Assembly: GCA_028274465.1 (NCBI GenBank)
Contig: CM051455.1
Coordinates: 102,422,942-102,486,941, forward strand
Direction: 5' to 3'
From: Plantago ovata
Taxonomy: Eukaryota > Streptophyta > Magnoliopsida > Lamiales > Plantaginaceae
Length of the DNA: 64,000 bases
The stretch's first letter is position 1, and each line of letters starts with the position of its first letter. The notes under the pieces are model-generated. The model was not told the DNA's origin and did not search any database. It saw only the letters and a list, made by a program, of their open reading frames with translations. Positions 31,233-43,459 of this stretch are shown here, piece by piece. A program made the translations under genes and the position numbers.

Positions 31233-33543
31233 ATGGTGAAACGGAAACCACAAGGAGCCAATGCCAAAGAAACGGAACCCATAACCAAGGAAGTAGAGAG
31301 ACCCACCGACACGGATGGGTTAGAAGAGGACGAAATTGCTCCCGAAGACTTGAATCCCGTCTCTCCCCACTCGGGAGAAGACTCGGGAGAAAGCCACGAA
31401 CTTTCAGAACCCCGAGTAGAGCCCCAAGTACTAATCACAGAGAGTCGACTCAAGGACTTAATGCGGTCAGTATACGAAGAGTCCCGTGTACCACCGGTAG
31501 CAGAGCCCCAAAAAAGTACTTCCAATCAAAGTAGACCCTCGAACCGGCCAGATGACCCTAACCCGGAACGTCCTCGGGACCACACTTCCCAAAGCAGAGA
31601 GAGAACACATACCGACAGTTCGGTTGTGATCATCCGAAACCCACGTCGAGACCCGGGGAAAGAACACACTCGGGCGGGGAAAAGGCCCCGTCGTGAACCC
31701 ATGAACACCATTCCCGAACACGACGAATTCCCTCGGAGGAAGAAGCATCATATCTAGAACGAGAAGCCCTCGAAAGGAAATTTAAAAAGTACGAAAGCCT
31801 CGTCAAGGAACACGATCGAAAAAAAGCAGATCCAAGGGACCATAGGCCTACCCATGATGTAGATCATTGGAAGAGAGTAGACGAGCGAGAAGCTCGAATG
31901 TATAGTTTTTCGAAGGGACGACCCATTCGAAAAACCGGCTTCGCACCTAACCCTCTATCCACCAAGTTGATGCGCCATTCGATCCCGGCCAAGAGAAGGA
32001 CCCCAAAAGTTTGCCCAAGTATGCCGGGATAACTTGCCCCCACGAACATAGGGTTAAGTTCGAAAACATGATGCAAACTTATGGACATGATGAGAGAGAT
32101 ATGGTGATCGTTTTCCCGGGTACCCTCGAAGGGGTTGCCACCGAATTGTACTACAATATGCCCACCGGATCGATCCGCTCTTACACGGACCTAGTCCAAG
32201 CATTCCTAGGCCATTTCACCGACTACAAAAAGTCTCGACAGTCGAGTAGTTGTCTACAAGACATCATACAAAAAAGCGACGAACCCCTTCGACGATGGTG
32301 GCAACGATTCAACGTCGTAGCTTTGCAAGTGGAAGACCACCACATGCATTTTCGAAGGCAGACCTTATTCACGAACACTCGAAATCGAGGCTTAGCCTCC
32401 GAAATCTCGAGAGAAAAAACTGAGACCACCGAAGAACTCTGGGATATCGTGAATAAGTACATCGAAGAAGAAAGGATGATCAAGGAAGCGAAGCTAGCCT
32501 TCGAAATTTCCCCCGACCGTCGAAAGGAAAAATCTCCAAGAAGAGGACCCGTCGAACCAATCCATGATCAAGGAAGAGAACGTCCGAATAGACGTCTCCC
32601 ACGAAGGAACCCAAGACCCATCTGGTACCCCCAACGAAAGGTCTTTTCGATCATCGAGAAACAACCTTTCGTCAGGTGGCCTCGAAAGCACAAGGAAACC
32701 AACACTACAAAGAGCTCCGAAGAATATTGCAAATTCCACAAACAACAAGGTCATGACACCGAAAGATGCATCGAGTTAACCGCCGAACTAGAGCGCCTTG
32801 TGGATGAAGGATACGCGCAAGAGTACAAAGACTCGTATGGGGACTTAATGATCCGGCTGGTAGAGAAACGCAAGTCCGAAGTTTCTCGACCCACACCTTC
32901 GAGGCCTCCCCTACCCATGCAGTCAGCCGTGTTTCGGGAGTCCAAGGAAAGCGGAACAAGGGAGGACAATTCACATAATGAACCTATCTTCGAGGAAATC
33001 AAGTACATTGCGGGAGGCGACTCAAGGAAGGAAAGGGATCGAACGGGGTGGAAAATGAGAAATGCCTACGCCCCACGCGCGCCGACTTTCAATGTCGGGA
33101 GCCTCGAAGAACAAAGTTTGGCCATAGTTTTCGATCATAACGATGTCCCCTCCCTAGAGACCACTCGAAACCAAGACCCAAATTTCCCTTTGGTAGTTTC
33201 GATGGTCATTTCCGGTTTCAACGTCAGTAAGATCTTGGTGGACACCGGCAGTTCGGTGAACGTAATCACTACGGCTACCCTCAAAAAAATAAAGATCGAA
33301 GGGACCGGTTTCCTAGATGTTTCAACAAATTTATCAGGTTTCGAGGGCGCCGTGGTCAAACCCCTAGGAACCCTTTGGCTATTGACATCTATGGGAACGA
33401 ATCCTTCGAAGGTCACCCACCATTGCCAATACGTGGTAGTCGACGCACCCTTGGGATACAACGTCCTATTCGGACGCCCCGGGCTCAACCAATTTCAAGT
33501 CGTGGCCTCTACTTACCACATGAAAATGAAATTTCCCACGTAG
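31233..33543 (+). pseudogene. gag and protease of G
   Basis: Starts at the ATG at 31233 (VKRKPQGANAKETEP), soon after the primer site. The disordered N-terminus runs to a frameshift near 31730, and a second frameshift near 31970 leads into the gag core (frame of 32011-33543). Features: LRRWWQRFNVV; a knuckle-like CKFHKQQGHDTERC at about 32735; and the protease active site DTGSS at 33241. The frame ends with an in-frame TAG at 33541-33543, after which the same frame continues into RT. The protein would form particles and process the polyprotein; this copy cannot. Confidence 0.85.
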
Positions 33544-35640
33544 GTTGGAGTAGGAGAGGTCAAAGGAGATCCTAAAGAAGCATGGGAATGCTACTGTACA
33601 ACCACACAGTCCAAACTCCCTCCACTCGAATTCATCGAGAAGGGGCTCGAAACCTCTTCAGCCTCGAAGAGGCAGTGCATGGTGGTCAAGGATAATAGCG
33701 GACTAGACTTCCCGTCAGGCAGTGTCGAAGGGAAGGAGCGTATCGAACCATCTTTCGAAGTAAAAGACCTCCCTATTTTCGAGGCTTTCCCCACACGAAC
33801 CACCAAGATAGCAGCTGATCTACCGGAGGAACTCGAGCTATCCTTATCACTCTTCCTACGAGAGAACTCAGATGTCTTCGCATGGAGCACCTTAGACCTC
33901 AAGGGGATCTCTCCCCAAGTCATCGTTCATAGGCTCAACGTGAATCCAAAAGCCAAGCCCGTTAGCCAAAAGCAAAGGAACTTTAGTAGAGAGAAGAACT
34001 TGATAATCGACGAAGAAGTGTCGAAACTTCTGAAAGCCGGACACATTCGATCCACACATTTTTCGGATTGGCTATGCAACATCGTACTAGTAAGCAAGGG
34101 CAAAGGAAAGTGGAGAATGTGCAACGATTTCACGGACCTCAACAAACATTGTCCCCGGGACCCCTACCCCCTGCCTCGAATCGACCAACTAGTAAATTCG
34201 ACGGCCGGCGCCGAACGACTTAGCTTCATGGACGCGTCCCAAGGATATTACCAAGTCCCCATGGCACGAGAGGACATGGATAAAACCACTTTCGTAACTC
34301 ACTCAGGGGTATATTCCTTTAAGGTCATGCCTTTTGGCTTGCGAAACGCGGGAGCCACTTACCAAAGATTGGTCAACATGATGTTCGAACAAGAGATCGG
34401 ATCCACCATGGAAGTCTATGTCGACGACATGCTCGTCAAGAGCCTCGAAGCAAAATCATGTGAAAAACTTGAGCAAATGTTTCGCCATCCTTCGAAAGTT
34501 CGGAATGCAACTAAACCCCTCGAAGTGCACCTTCGGGGTAAAAGGGGGGAAATTTCTCGGCTACATGGTTACCCAAAGAGGGATCGAAGCCAATCCCGAC
34601 AAGATCAAGGCCATCCTCGAATTCCCCAGTCCTCGAAACATCAATGAAGTCCAAAAGCTCGTGGGAAGAGTCATTTCCCTCAGCCGTTTCATCTCAAGAT
34701 CCGGAGAAAAGAGTCTCCCTTTTTTCAAAGTCTTGAGGAATAGCCGGAATTTCGGGTGGACCGAAGAAAGTGAGAAAGCCCTGATGGAGCTCAAAGATCA
34801 TTTGTCGAAGCCACCCCTCCTCTCGAAACCGAAGCAAGGAGATGTCTTGTACCTACACGTCGCTATCTCTCTCGAAGTCGTTAGCTCGGTTATGGGACGA
34901 ATTGAAGGAGACCAACATCATCCCATTTACTACTTGAGCAAAGTTCTCACTAAAGCCGAAGTAAATTACTTGGATATCGAAAAGCTTGCTTATTGTGTAG
35001 TATTGGCCTCACGGCGCCTTCGCCCCTATTTTCAAGCCCACGATGTAGTAGTGCTCACCTCCCAACCTTTGAAGAGGATCTTGGGAAAACCCGACCTTTC
35101 GGGTCGTTTAGTGCAATGGTCCATCGAACTCATGGAGTACACAATCGAGTTCCAAGTCCCGAAGTCCAAAAAAGCCCAAGTGGTCGCTGACTTTTTCCTA
35201 GGACTAGGAGAAGTCGAAACACTCCCCGTCTTTACTCTCGAAGATGTGATAAAAGGCGAAAACATGGATCCAAGGTGGGAAATTTACGTTGACGGCTCCT
35301 CCACTCGAGGACAAGGGGGCGTCCGAATACATATGACCGATCCGTCTGGGATCGAACTTGACTTTGCCGTTCGACTAGCCTTCCCGGCCACCAACAATGA
35401 GGCCGCCCTCATAGGCCTACGACTTTCGCTCGAAGGGGGTGCCAAACACGCACACCTTCGAACAGACTCACAACTGGTGATAGTTTGCAGGAACCTTCGA
35501 AGCCAAAGAAGAACCAATGAAGCTCTATCTCGCGGAGCTGAAAGACTTGACGGCGAAATTCTCAAGTGTAGAAATCTCACAAATACCGCGAACCCTCAAC
35601 AAAATCGCAGATGGGCTAGCAAGATTCAGGAGTTCATCCC
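33544..35640 (+). pseudogene. Reverse transcriptase and RNase H of G
   Basis: RT motifs: HFSDWLCNIVLVSKGKGKWR, DLNKHCPRDPYPLPRIDQLV, LSFMDASQGYYQVPM, the catalytic YVDD at 34417-34428, and FLGYMVTQRGIEANPDKI. The gypsy RNase H region follows (IYYLSKVLTKAEVNYLDIEKL), then a second, archaeal-type RNase H starting WEIYVDGSS (about 35280) with NNEAALIGL and DSQLV, as known in Tat elements. Breaks: a frame change around 34455-34485 just behind YVDD, and another near 35485 inside the second RNase H. 35640-35990 is a linker with no recognisable domain. Confidence 0.85.
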
Positions 35641-35990
35641 AATCCATGACTACCCGACAGGTATGAAAACTCTCCACATACTATTGAAATTCCCTCACAC
35701 ACTATCGAAATTTCACACTATCGAAATTCTTTATGCTCGAATCATGAGGTTACTCGATCTCCCAACTTATATGACTCGAAATGTGTTACTCCATCAAAAT
35801 GAACAGATCACCCTTATGACGGTCCAACGACCCACTATTGGTGACAATAAACTCAAAAGGCAGAGAGAGGTCGAAGTTAATACCATTGGTAGTAACACGA
35901 ATGGCTAACAGAAATCAAGGTATCTAACCAAAGAACTCTTTACCCCAGCCTATCCAAGGGGGAAATACAAACACCATTTCGACATATAAT

Positions 35991-37228
35991 ATGATTTCGA
36001 TGCTAAACATCTTCTCCTTGCAGCTATACAAACAAGGTATACTGCCCACGGACAAAGCAGAAGCACGAATGATCCGTCGAAGATCCCAATACTTCTTATG
36101 GGATGGGTCCAATCTCTACAAGAGGTCATTCGATGGACCTCACCTGAAATGCGTAAACAAGGACGAAGCACGGTCGATTCTGGAAGAAGTACATGCCGGG
36201 AGTTGTGGCAATCACTCCGGAGGAAGAACACTTGCCCAGAAGATCCGACGACAAGGATTCTACTGGCCAACCCTAATCCCAGATTCGAAGGAAAGGTCCA
36301 AAAATTGTGACGAGTGTCAGAGATTTGCAAGAGACAGTAAGGCACCGGGGAACCCATGATCCCCACACCCATATCATGTCCCTTCGACAGATGGGGGATC
36401 GACATTGTCGGAAAACTCCCAACCTCTACCAACCAGAAAAAATTCCTAATAGTGGTTGTCGAATACTTCTCTAAGTGGGTCGAAGCGGAAGCCGTGGGAA
36501 AAATTACGGAAGAAGTCATGAAAAGCTTCATTTGGAGGAACATCATATGTCGGTTCGGACACCCCCGAATCCTCGTATCCGACAATGGGACTCAATTCAC
36601 TGGGAGGAAGATTTGAGCTTGGTGCATCGAACTAGGAATCAAACAAAGCTTTACATCAGTGGGTCATCCCAAAGCCAACGGGCAAACAGAAGTCACCAGT
36701 AGGACCATCGTTGGTAATCTTGAAAAACGTTTGGTCCAGTCGAAAGGTGATTGGGCGGACGAATTGCACGGCGTACTGTGGGCCTATCAAACTACTCAAA
36801 GGACAGCCACCAAAGAGACCCCCTTTTGCATGGTGTATGGATCAGAGGCAGTCATACCATGTGAAATTGCTGTCGAAACCCTACGTGTCAGAGAGTACGA
36901 TCCTAGAGAAAACGACGAACTCCGTGCATTCGAACTAGATTCCCTCGATGCCAAAAGGGAAGAAGTTAGAGCCCGAGTACTACGATACCAAGCTCAGATG
37001 ACCAAAGCGTACAACAAGCACCTTGTCAAGCGAGACCTCAATGTCGGAGACTTAGTACTGAGGAAAGCTAACATACTCGAAAAGGTAGGAAAATTCCAAG
37101 AGCCATGGAAAGGACCTTTTCGTGTTATCGAAGTCTTGTCAAACGGTAGCTACAGACTTCAAGAAATTAATGGGGATCCCATCCTTCGACCCTGGAATAT
37201 CAAGAACTTGAGGAAGTATTACCCCTGA
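35991..37228 (+). pseudogene. Integrase of G
   Basis: Integrase joins the cDNA to chromosomal DNA. The zinc-binding HHCC part is in 35991-36359 (HAGSCGNHSGG, CDECQRFA). The first catalytic Asp is in WGIDIVG (about 36390), the second in SDNGTQF (about 36580), and the Glu in NGQTEVTSR (about 36680). The C-terminal part ends with GPFRVIEVLSNGSYRLQEI and a stop at 37228. Lesions: a frameshift near 36350 between the zinc and core domains, and an in-frame TGA at 36614-36616 between the second Asp and the Glu. Confidence 0.85.
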
Positions 37229-38262
37229 AGAAAACCCACCGAAAGGGAAAGTTTTTTGGTTTCGTATCAAAGAGGCTTTCAACAAACCACCCCCAAAAAA
37301 GGTTCGTCAATGAGAAGCTCTCACCATGTATTTTTGTTATGATCGAAGAGATTTTCAGCAAACCACCCCCAAAAGGGTCGTCACTGCGAAATCTCACCAT
37401 GTAAGCTTTTGTCAATTGAAAATCTCGTCAATTCGAGAAAAATGCCACGTATCAACAAGCAATTGATAGAGTACGACTCTTACTGTAAACTCGAAAAATA
37501 ACACTTACACTCGAATCCATATTTTCCGTAGGCCACCGACGGGTGGACCATCGAAAAATGGTGCCGAACACTCCCACGAAAGCCGATACAAGGACAACTT
37601 GATAAATGTTCTTTTCGACGGGAAAAACAATTTTTTCAATTGATCCTTAACCTCGATATAATTATTTCGAGATGAGAACGTTGATTCGATATAGATCTCC
37701 GACGGGACATACTAATCAAATACCACGTTCGAAAACACTCTTATCGAAGATCCACTTATACCAATCTCGAAAAGTGATCCACTAGCAAGTATTATACTCC
37801 ACTTTTTGACGGAAAAACACGAGTAATCTTACTAGCCTAAAAGAAAATAACACGGCAAAGACCTCGAAATTGCATAAGACCTCGAAACCATTAACTAACC
37901 ATCACTAATGTTCGAAAGTCACAAGACAGAAAGATGCGGAGGTATATAGGATCGAACCCAATCCCACGTCGATACAAGAAAAACCGAGATACATACCAAG
38001 TACACAAAATTAGCATTCAAAAAGTCGAAGCCAAGATAGCCAATTCGACTGTTACATATAGTTCGATAGCTACAAAAGTCAGTTAAGAATTCGACCGGGT
38101 CTACCAAAAAAAAAGCGGCCTACAGTCGAAACATAAGCATTGTTCGAAAATTAAAGGGAAATAATTGTTCGACGGAAAATAAAAAGCATCCAAAAATACA
38201 TTACTACTCGGCATACCGAGTCTTCAGTCCACATCTTCGAACTTTCCACATTTTTCGAGCCT
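37229..38262. other. Non-coding stretch between integrase and antisense gene of G
   Basis: Rich in the tetramer tcga and AT; no ORF of note apart from antisense shadows. It contains the tandem repeat described separately. Confidence 0.6.
37271..37420 (+). repeat. Two tandem units of about 76 bp behind integrase
   Basis: Units start at 37271 and 37347. Both contain aaaccacccccaaaa and then tctcaccatgta, about 80% alike by eye. Tat elements often carry variable tandem repeats here. Confidence 0.75.
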
Positions 38263-39893
38263 TCACTGCTGGCCGGGACCTTTCGAACTCTCGCCCTCTT
38301 GCCCCGAGGGGTTACTTAGCGTTGTATCTTCGAGGTTCAGATCCAAGACTCGAAGGATAGATCCAAGATCCTTGTACGATGCGCTATTCAAGTCAATCCC
38401 CACGGAAACAAGGTCGTCATTACCAAGCTCACAAAGCAACGACACAAAAGAAGGATAAGGCGGAGAGGGGGGTCGAACAGCAGGAGCCTCGTCCGGATGA
38501 ACAGCAGCAAAAAACTCCTCAGCCTGAAGAGCGGCGTACATCTCCTCCTCCGAAGGTTGTCCGGCTTCATTTTCGACGACCAAAGGCGCTTCGAGCCTCT
38601 CATTTTTCTCCAAATCAACATCCTTGTCCTGGTCGAAATCCGGAACCAACTTATTGCCATGCTTCAACTACGCCAGAGTAAGGTCCCGAGCAGCCACCAT
38701 TTTCTCCGCTTCTCTCTTACTCAGAAGATATTCGCAAGAGCCCGACTGTCGAAATTCTTTGACCGCTTCGATCCTCGCATATTTGCTCTTCCGCACCAAA
38801 TCTTCTCGCGTTCGCTTCAGGGCACTCTCGAAAGCATTCCTCTCTAGGATCAGCTGATTCACCCTAGCCACCAAACCAAAGTTCTTCTCTTTGGCAGAAG
38901 AGAGACTCGACTGAAGCACCGCACTCCTCTCTCGAGCAAAACCCAACTCCTTCGAAATTTCTTAGCATTCCTTGCTTTTCTCTAGAAGGGCCGAGCGAAG
39001 ATTCTCCACCGTTTTCCTCTCCTCCTGGAGCTTAATTTTGAGATCCCCAGAAGCGCGAGATTTTTTGGCCAAACGGCTATCCAAGTTCTTCGAGACAGTC
39101 AAAACCTGAAAGAAGAAGAAGTTAAAACAACATAGCTTCGAAGATGTCTAACGAAAACAAAGACGGTAAGAGTAACAAGTCGAACCTGCATTTGGAGCAA
39201 AGTCGCGCTCGCCCGAACCTCACCATCCGTCAAGAGATCCAGATCAGCTTGATCGCTTTTCGACACGATCAAGTCTCGCCACTTGAGCCCAGCTTCAGCA
39301 CTCCCCTTCATAAAAGATACGGCCGCGTGACTTTCCCTTCGAAAGCGGGAGCTGGAGGGCGATCTGAGGCACCAGGGGAGTCGAGAGTAATCACCGTTTT
39401 CTCGTAACGAGCCCTCTTTCGAGTGGTCCCAGAAGCCAAGTTTTCATTAGCTTCGATGCGGGGAGAGGCTGGCCTTATCTCGGTGGGAGTGCGCTCAGAA
39501 GCGTTATCTCCCGAACCTTCCACAAAACTAGGGTTCACCACAGGGTTCGAGGGACGGTTAACCATCGGAATGAACTCCGTCGCCTCATTATCTTTTTTCG
39601 ACCCCTCCCCCACGTTCTTAGGCACCAAGTGAGGGGCGGTAGCGGGATCAATGATCTCGGCTATGTTATGAGGCCGAGGCTCCCTATACTTCGAAATGGG
39701 TTTCTTGCTCGTCATGGCCAGGGCCCTGTTCGCGAGAAACTCTGGAGAGAGCTTCATCTAGTAGTCTACAAACAAAAGTTCGATGGTCAGACAACAGAGA
39801 TATAACACTCGAACAAATAGAGAAAGTAAGTACCTCGAAATAACAAGTATATAAAGACATTGCAAAAAGAAACGAAAAAACATACCCAAGTCA
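38263..39893 (-). pseudogene. Antisense ORF of G, 3' exons (coiled-coil part)
   Basis: Minus-strand gene seen in Tat elements between integrase and 3' LTR. Exon sequence ends at a donor-like gtatg near 39893. The next piece, 39757-39308, starts MKLSPEFLANRALAMTSKKP and is disordered. A middle part follows (39311-39099, GLKWRDLIVSKSDQADLDLL). Then comes a heptad-rich coiled coil (38946-38668, SLSSAKEKNFGLVARVNQLI). After an in-frame stop at about 38668 an acidic C-terminus runs to 38263. Exon borders are only partly clear. Function in the element is unknown. Confidence 0.6.
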
Positions 39894-39955
39894 CGGGTAC
39901 CCCGCATCTCCGGCTTCGCCTTCGAAACCTTGCCAAGGTAAAGAATCGGCTCAAC

Positions 39956-41196
39956 TGATGAATGTGTATTTTACACTTTCATTCGAGTCTTTTTCACCTA
40001 TTTTAGCTATCCTCTATGTTAATTTAGCTATATTTTAGTACATTTTATTAGAATAGTGTCACGTTTCCCTTTAGATTTTATTTTACAGGTTTTGGTTGAA
40101 ATTCGGAGATTTCCGGGCAATTATATTGAAGTCTACAAGGAATTGGGGTTCCAGAAGCCTATTTGGAGTATCTGAAGGTTTCCGGATAGGATTTGGAGTC
40201 TAGGGGCCGAATCTGGAGGTTAGAAGGCTACTAGAAGTCATAAACTGAGTCCGAAAAGGTGAAGAAATCCAAAACCGCGTCGAAAACGCGGAAATTCAGC
40301 GAAATAAATGTGGGGCGAACCGCCGCCGGCTATTTCGGGGCCTATATATAGTGCTCAGTTTTTTCTCCGAAAATCATATCTTTCCAAGCCTACTTTCTCA
40401 CCTCTCTCTATAGTTTTAGGTAGGAACTTCCCAGGGCCTGTCCTGGGAGTTCCATAGCTTAGGGGATACTTTTTCATAGCAGATTGGAGCGCGTAGGATC
40501 GCAATCATCCGGAGATTGACAACCTTCGGTAACTTTGTATCTTACAGTTTTTATCTACTTATTTTATCTTCTTTCAATATGTTTTCTTCTATGATTTCTA
40601 TTGATTGCATGCCTATTATGAGTAGCTAAACTTATCGTTGGTGGTAGTATGTGAATTCTTAGCGAGGGAAGATAATCATGCTAATGGCTATATCGCGCAC
40701 TATACTCCGTGTCATTGCTTTATTTCGTTGATCAGTTGTAACCAAAATTCTCGTATGTTGTATTGATCATTATGCACAATTGGACACTAGTCGACCATCA
40801 GACCAATTATCTTCGTAGTGTTGAATAATTACGGAACACATTAGGACAATCGTGATTGACTAGTCAGACCAAATTATCTTCGTAGTGCTTAATACTTGCA
40901 ACAGGACACTAGATTGATTCAAAGATCTCTATGCAAGACCGAGGAATTTATGCATGATTATCGACCCATTATGTTAAGAAGGACCATACTATCACCAATC
41001 TCCATTATCTGCTAGAAACCCCCTATTGCTTTCTGTCTGCTGTTTTTATATTCTTAATTATATTTGATAAAGCTCGTATAGTCCTGAGAGAACGACACTC
41101 GAGTCATTCTGCTACTACACTACAGTTTTCGTTGTATTTGTGGATTGCCTTTGGCTAATTACAAATTTATTTGATTGACCTTGACAACGTTCATCA
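39956..41196 (+). repeat. 5' LTR of C
   Basis: tgatgaatgtg ... gttcatca. One GC palindrome at about 40311-40325, then the TATA box cctatatatag at 40341. The internal 22-bp direct repeat is present near 40795 and 40865. Confidence 0.95.
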
Positions 41197-41199
41197 AAT

Positions 41200-41217
41200 T
41201 GGCGCCGCTGCCGGGGA
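41200..41217 (+). other. tRNA-Asp primer-binding site of C, one mismatch
   Basis: TGGCGCCGCTGCCGGGGA; one base differs from A and D. Confidence 0.85.
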
Positions 41218-41359
41218 CTATACTCCTTTTTTCTGTTTAATTTGTTTATATTTACAGCTTTAGATTCCTAATTCTATTAGTTTTAGTTTTCCTTCTTAAT
41301 CTCTCTCTAATACTGCTTTCCTAGTCTGTTTCTAATCACCTTTCCTAGTCCGTTACAGA

Positions 41360-43459
41360 TTGTGTATGCCGCATACACGTTCTGCAGGAATACCGCTTGT
41401 TGATTCAATTGCTGAGATCGATAGAGTCTACCACCAAAGAAGGCGACTCCTTTTCAAGGAAATCGACGGAATGGCAGAAGCTAGACCACTGAAGGCATGG
41501 GTACAACCCACCAAGGATCGTATGAGGGGACCGACGATCGTTCTTTCGTCTGCAACCCGAGATCTGGAGATCAAGAACCACGCATTCCAACAACTTCCGA
41601 GGTTCTATGGCTTATCAATGGAAGATGTGATGGGGTACTTGCACGATATCAATGATTTCGTCAACCAACTCCCACGACCCGGAGCTGACATAACAACGGA
41701 TGAGTTGAGAATGAAGGTTTTTGCTATGGGACTTGGCGACAGAGCCAAGTCATGGCTGAGTTCTCTACCAGCCGGCTCGCTGGATACTTGGGAAAAGGTT
41801 TTTTCAGCTTTCATGGAGAAATACTTCCCACACACTTTGACTACCGCGCTAAAGGCGCAGATCACTGGTTTCAAGCAAGACTATGATGAGACCATCTACA
41901 CCGCGTTCGAGAGGTTCCAAGATCTCACGAACAAGTACCCTCACCATGGTTTTGAACTCTCTGACCTAGTCCAACACTTCTACAATGGACTAACCTTCGA
42001 GAACCAACAAGTGGTGGATTTCCAATGCCGAGGCAATATTTGGGAGGAAACCGCAGAAGCCGTCTGGGCAGTTTTCGAAAGGCTTGCTAAGGGTTCGCAG
42101 TTCAAGGACCCAAGAGCAATGGTTAGGAGACGTGGACCTGAAGCTCCACCGACTCAAGAAGCCCCTATGTACAGAGGGAATGGGGATCAATTCGAGTGCT
42201 TTACCAACGAATTGAAGCAAGTCCTCAAGAGCGCCACCGGAACAACTGTTTCGAACGAAGTATGTCGAATATGCAAGAACTATGGGCATGGGGCTCATAT
42301 GTGTAGATCGGAGCTGGCATACAATGATGGAAACTGGGCTCGAGGAGGAGAAGAAGAAGCCTTTGCTACGGAGTTTGGTACTCAGGAAGTTAGCTACGGA
42401 CAAGACGGTAGGAATCCTCGAGGTGGATTTTGGAGAAGAGGATACCGTAACAATCAAGGATATGCACCAGCTAACCAAACTTATGGACCTAACCAAGACC
42501 GTAGTAGGCTGAACTATGGTAATGATCACTGCGAAAACCCCGCTCCGAAAGAGCCACCGAAGTCGAAGTCGGCTCAACTGATGGAGAACTTGCAGAAGAT
42601 GGTCGATCACACACAAAGTTTTCTCAAACGTTATGAAGAAGACTCCGAGAAGACTAGGGCAAGGCTCGATAGGTTGGAAGAGAGCACTAGACTTGCCCAT
42701 CAAAAAATGCAAGAGTTGATTGACCGAGGAGCAAGTAGGGAGCAAGGCAAACTGCCTAGCAACACTGTAAAGACGAATGCCATTACGTTGGCTGGTGATG
42801 TACCTGACGGAGTCACCATCAAGAAGGTTGTTAGGTGCGAGTGTTGCATGAAGGAAGAACTTCTAGAGGCTGAGAAAGAAGAGAAGGGCCTTGGTTCTGA
42901 CACAAGTGATGAGGAGGAAGAGGATCCCGAACCACTCCCTAAAAGTTTCGATGTTAAGGTAGGGATTTGTGAGCTTGAAGATGTCCGTGCCACACTAGAT
43001 ACGGGATCCTACTCAAACATAATTCCTTTGGATGTGTTTGAAAAGAGCAACGTTGGAAAACTATCTGAGCAAAGGGCTATTGTGCAACTGGCGGATGGAT
43101 CCTTTATGAGACCTGAGGGCGTTGTGAAAAATGTGTTGGTCAAGATTGGTGAAGCATCTATATACACCAATTTCGTAGTTATGCCGGCATCTGCACCTGG
43201 GACGGGGGATGTCATACTCTTAGGGCAAACATTCTTGACCAAGCTACGCTCCGTGATGGATATCTACCAAAGAACTTGCACCATCGAAGTGAATGGCAAA
43301 CAACACGTATTGCAAGCCGTACATGATCCAGCTGAACCGCCTGATATTACTACTCACTATTGTGGTCTTGCAGCCTATATTCTTTCTTATTCACAGGTTC
43401 GTGGCATGGAAAGGAGATCAATGAAGGGGAAGCCTAGTACCCGCAAAAAGAAGAGATAG
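41360..43459 (+). CDS. gag-protease polyprotein of C (699 aa), intact
   Basis: Starts MCMPHTRSAGIPLVDSI at the first ATG after the primer site. Domains: gag core (about residues 45-250, with GSLDTWEKVFSAF and YPHHGFELSDLVQHF); CCHC knuckle CRICKNYGHGAHMC (42262-42303, about residue 301); a charged coiled-coil-like linker; aspartic protease DTGSY at 42998-43012 with VVMPASAPGTGDVILLG. It ends in a basic tail (SMKGKPSTRKKKR) and a stop, with no RT behind. It lacks 20 residues near the N-terminus that B has, without a frame change. The protein would assemble particles in the cytoplasm. It is only distantly similar to D's gag (shared pattern PGSL.TW, CPHH.F), and D's protease reads DLGAS and not DTGS. 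Confidence 0.92.
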   Translation: MCMPHTRSAGIPLVDSIAEIDRVYHQRRRLLFKEIDGMAEARPLKAWVQPTKDRMRGPTIVLSSATRDLEIKNHAFQQLPRFYGLSMEDVMGYLHDINDFVNQLPRPGADITTDELRMKVFAMGLGDRAKSWLSSLPAGSLDTWEKVFSAFMEKYFPHTLTTALKAQITGFKQDYDETIYTAFERFQDLTNKYPHHGFELSDLVQHFYNGLTFENQQVVDFQCRGNIWEETAEAVWAVFERLAKGSQFKDPRAMVRRRGPEAPPTQEAPMYRGNGDQFECFTNELKQVLKSATGTTVSNEVCRICKNYGHGAHMCRSELAYNDGNWARGGEEEAFATEFGTQEVSYGQDGRNPRGGFWRRGYRNNQGYAPANQTYGPNQDRSRLNYGNDHCENPAPKEPPKSKSAQLMENLQKMVDHTQSFLKRYEEDSEKTRARLDRLEESTRLAHQKMQELIDRGASREQGKLPSNTVKTNAITLAGDVPDGVTIKKVVRCECCMKEELLEAEKEEKGLGSDTSDEEEEDPEPLPKSFDVKVGICELEDVRATLDTGSYSNIIPLDVFEKSNVGKLSEQRAIVQLADGSFMRPEGVVKNVLVKIGEASIYTNFVVMPASAPGTGDVILLGQTFLTKLRSVMDIYQRTCTIEVNGKQHVLQAVHDPAEPPDITTHYCGLAAYILSYSQVRGMERRSMKGKPSTRKKKR

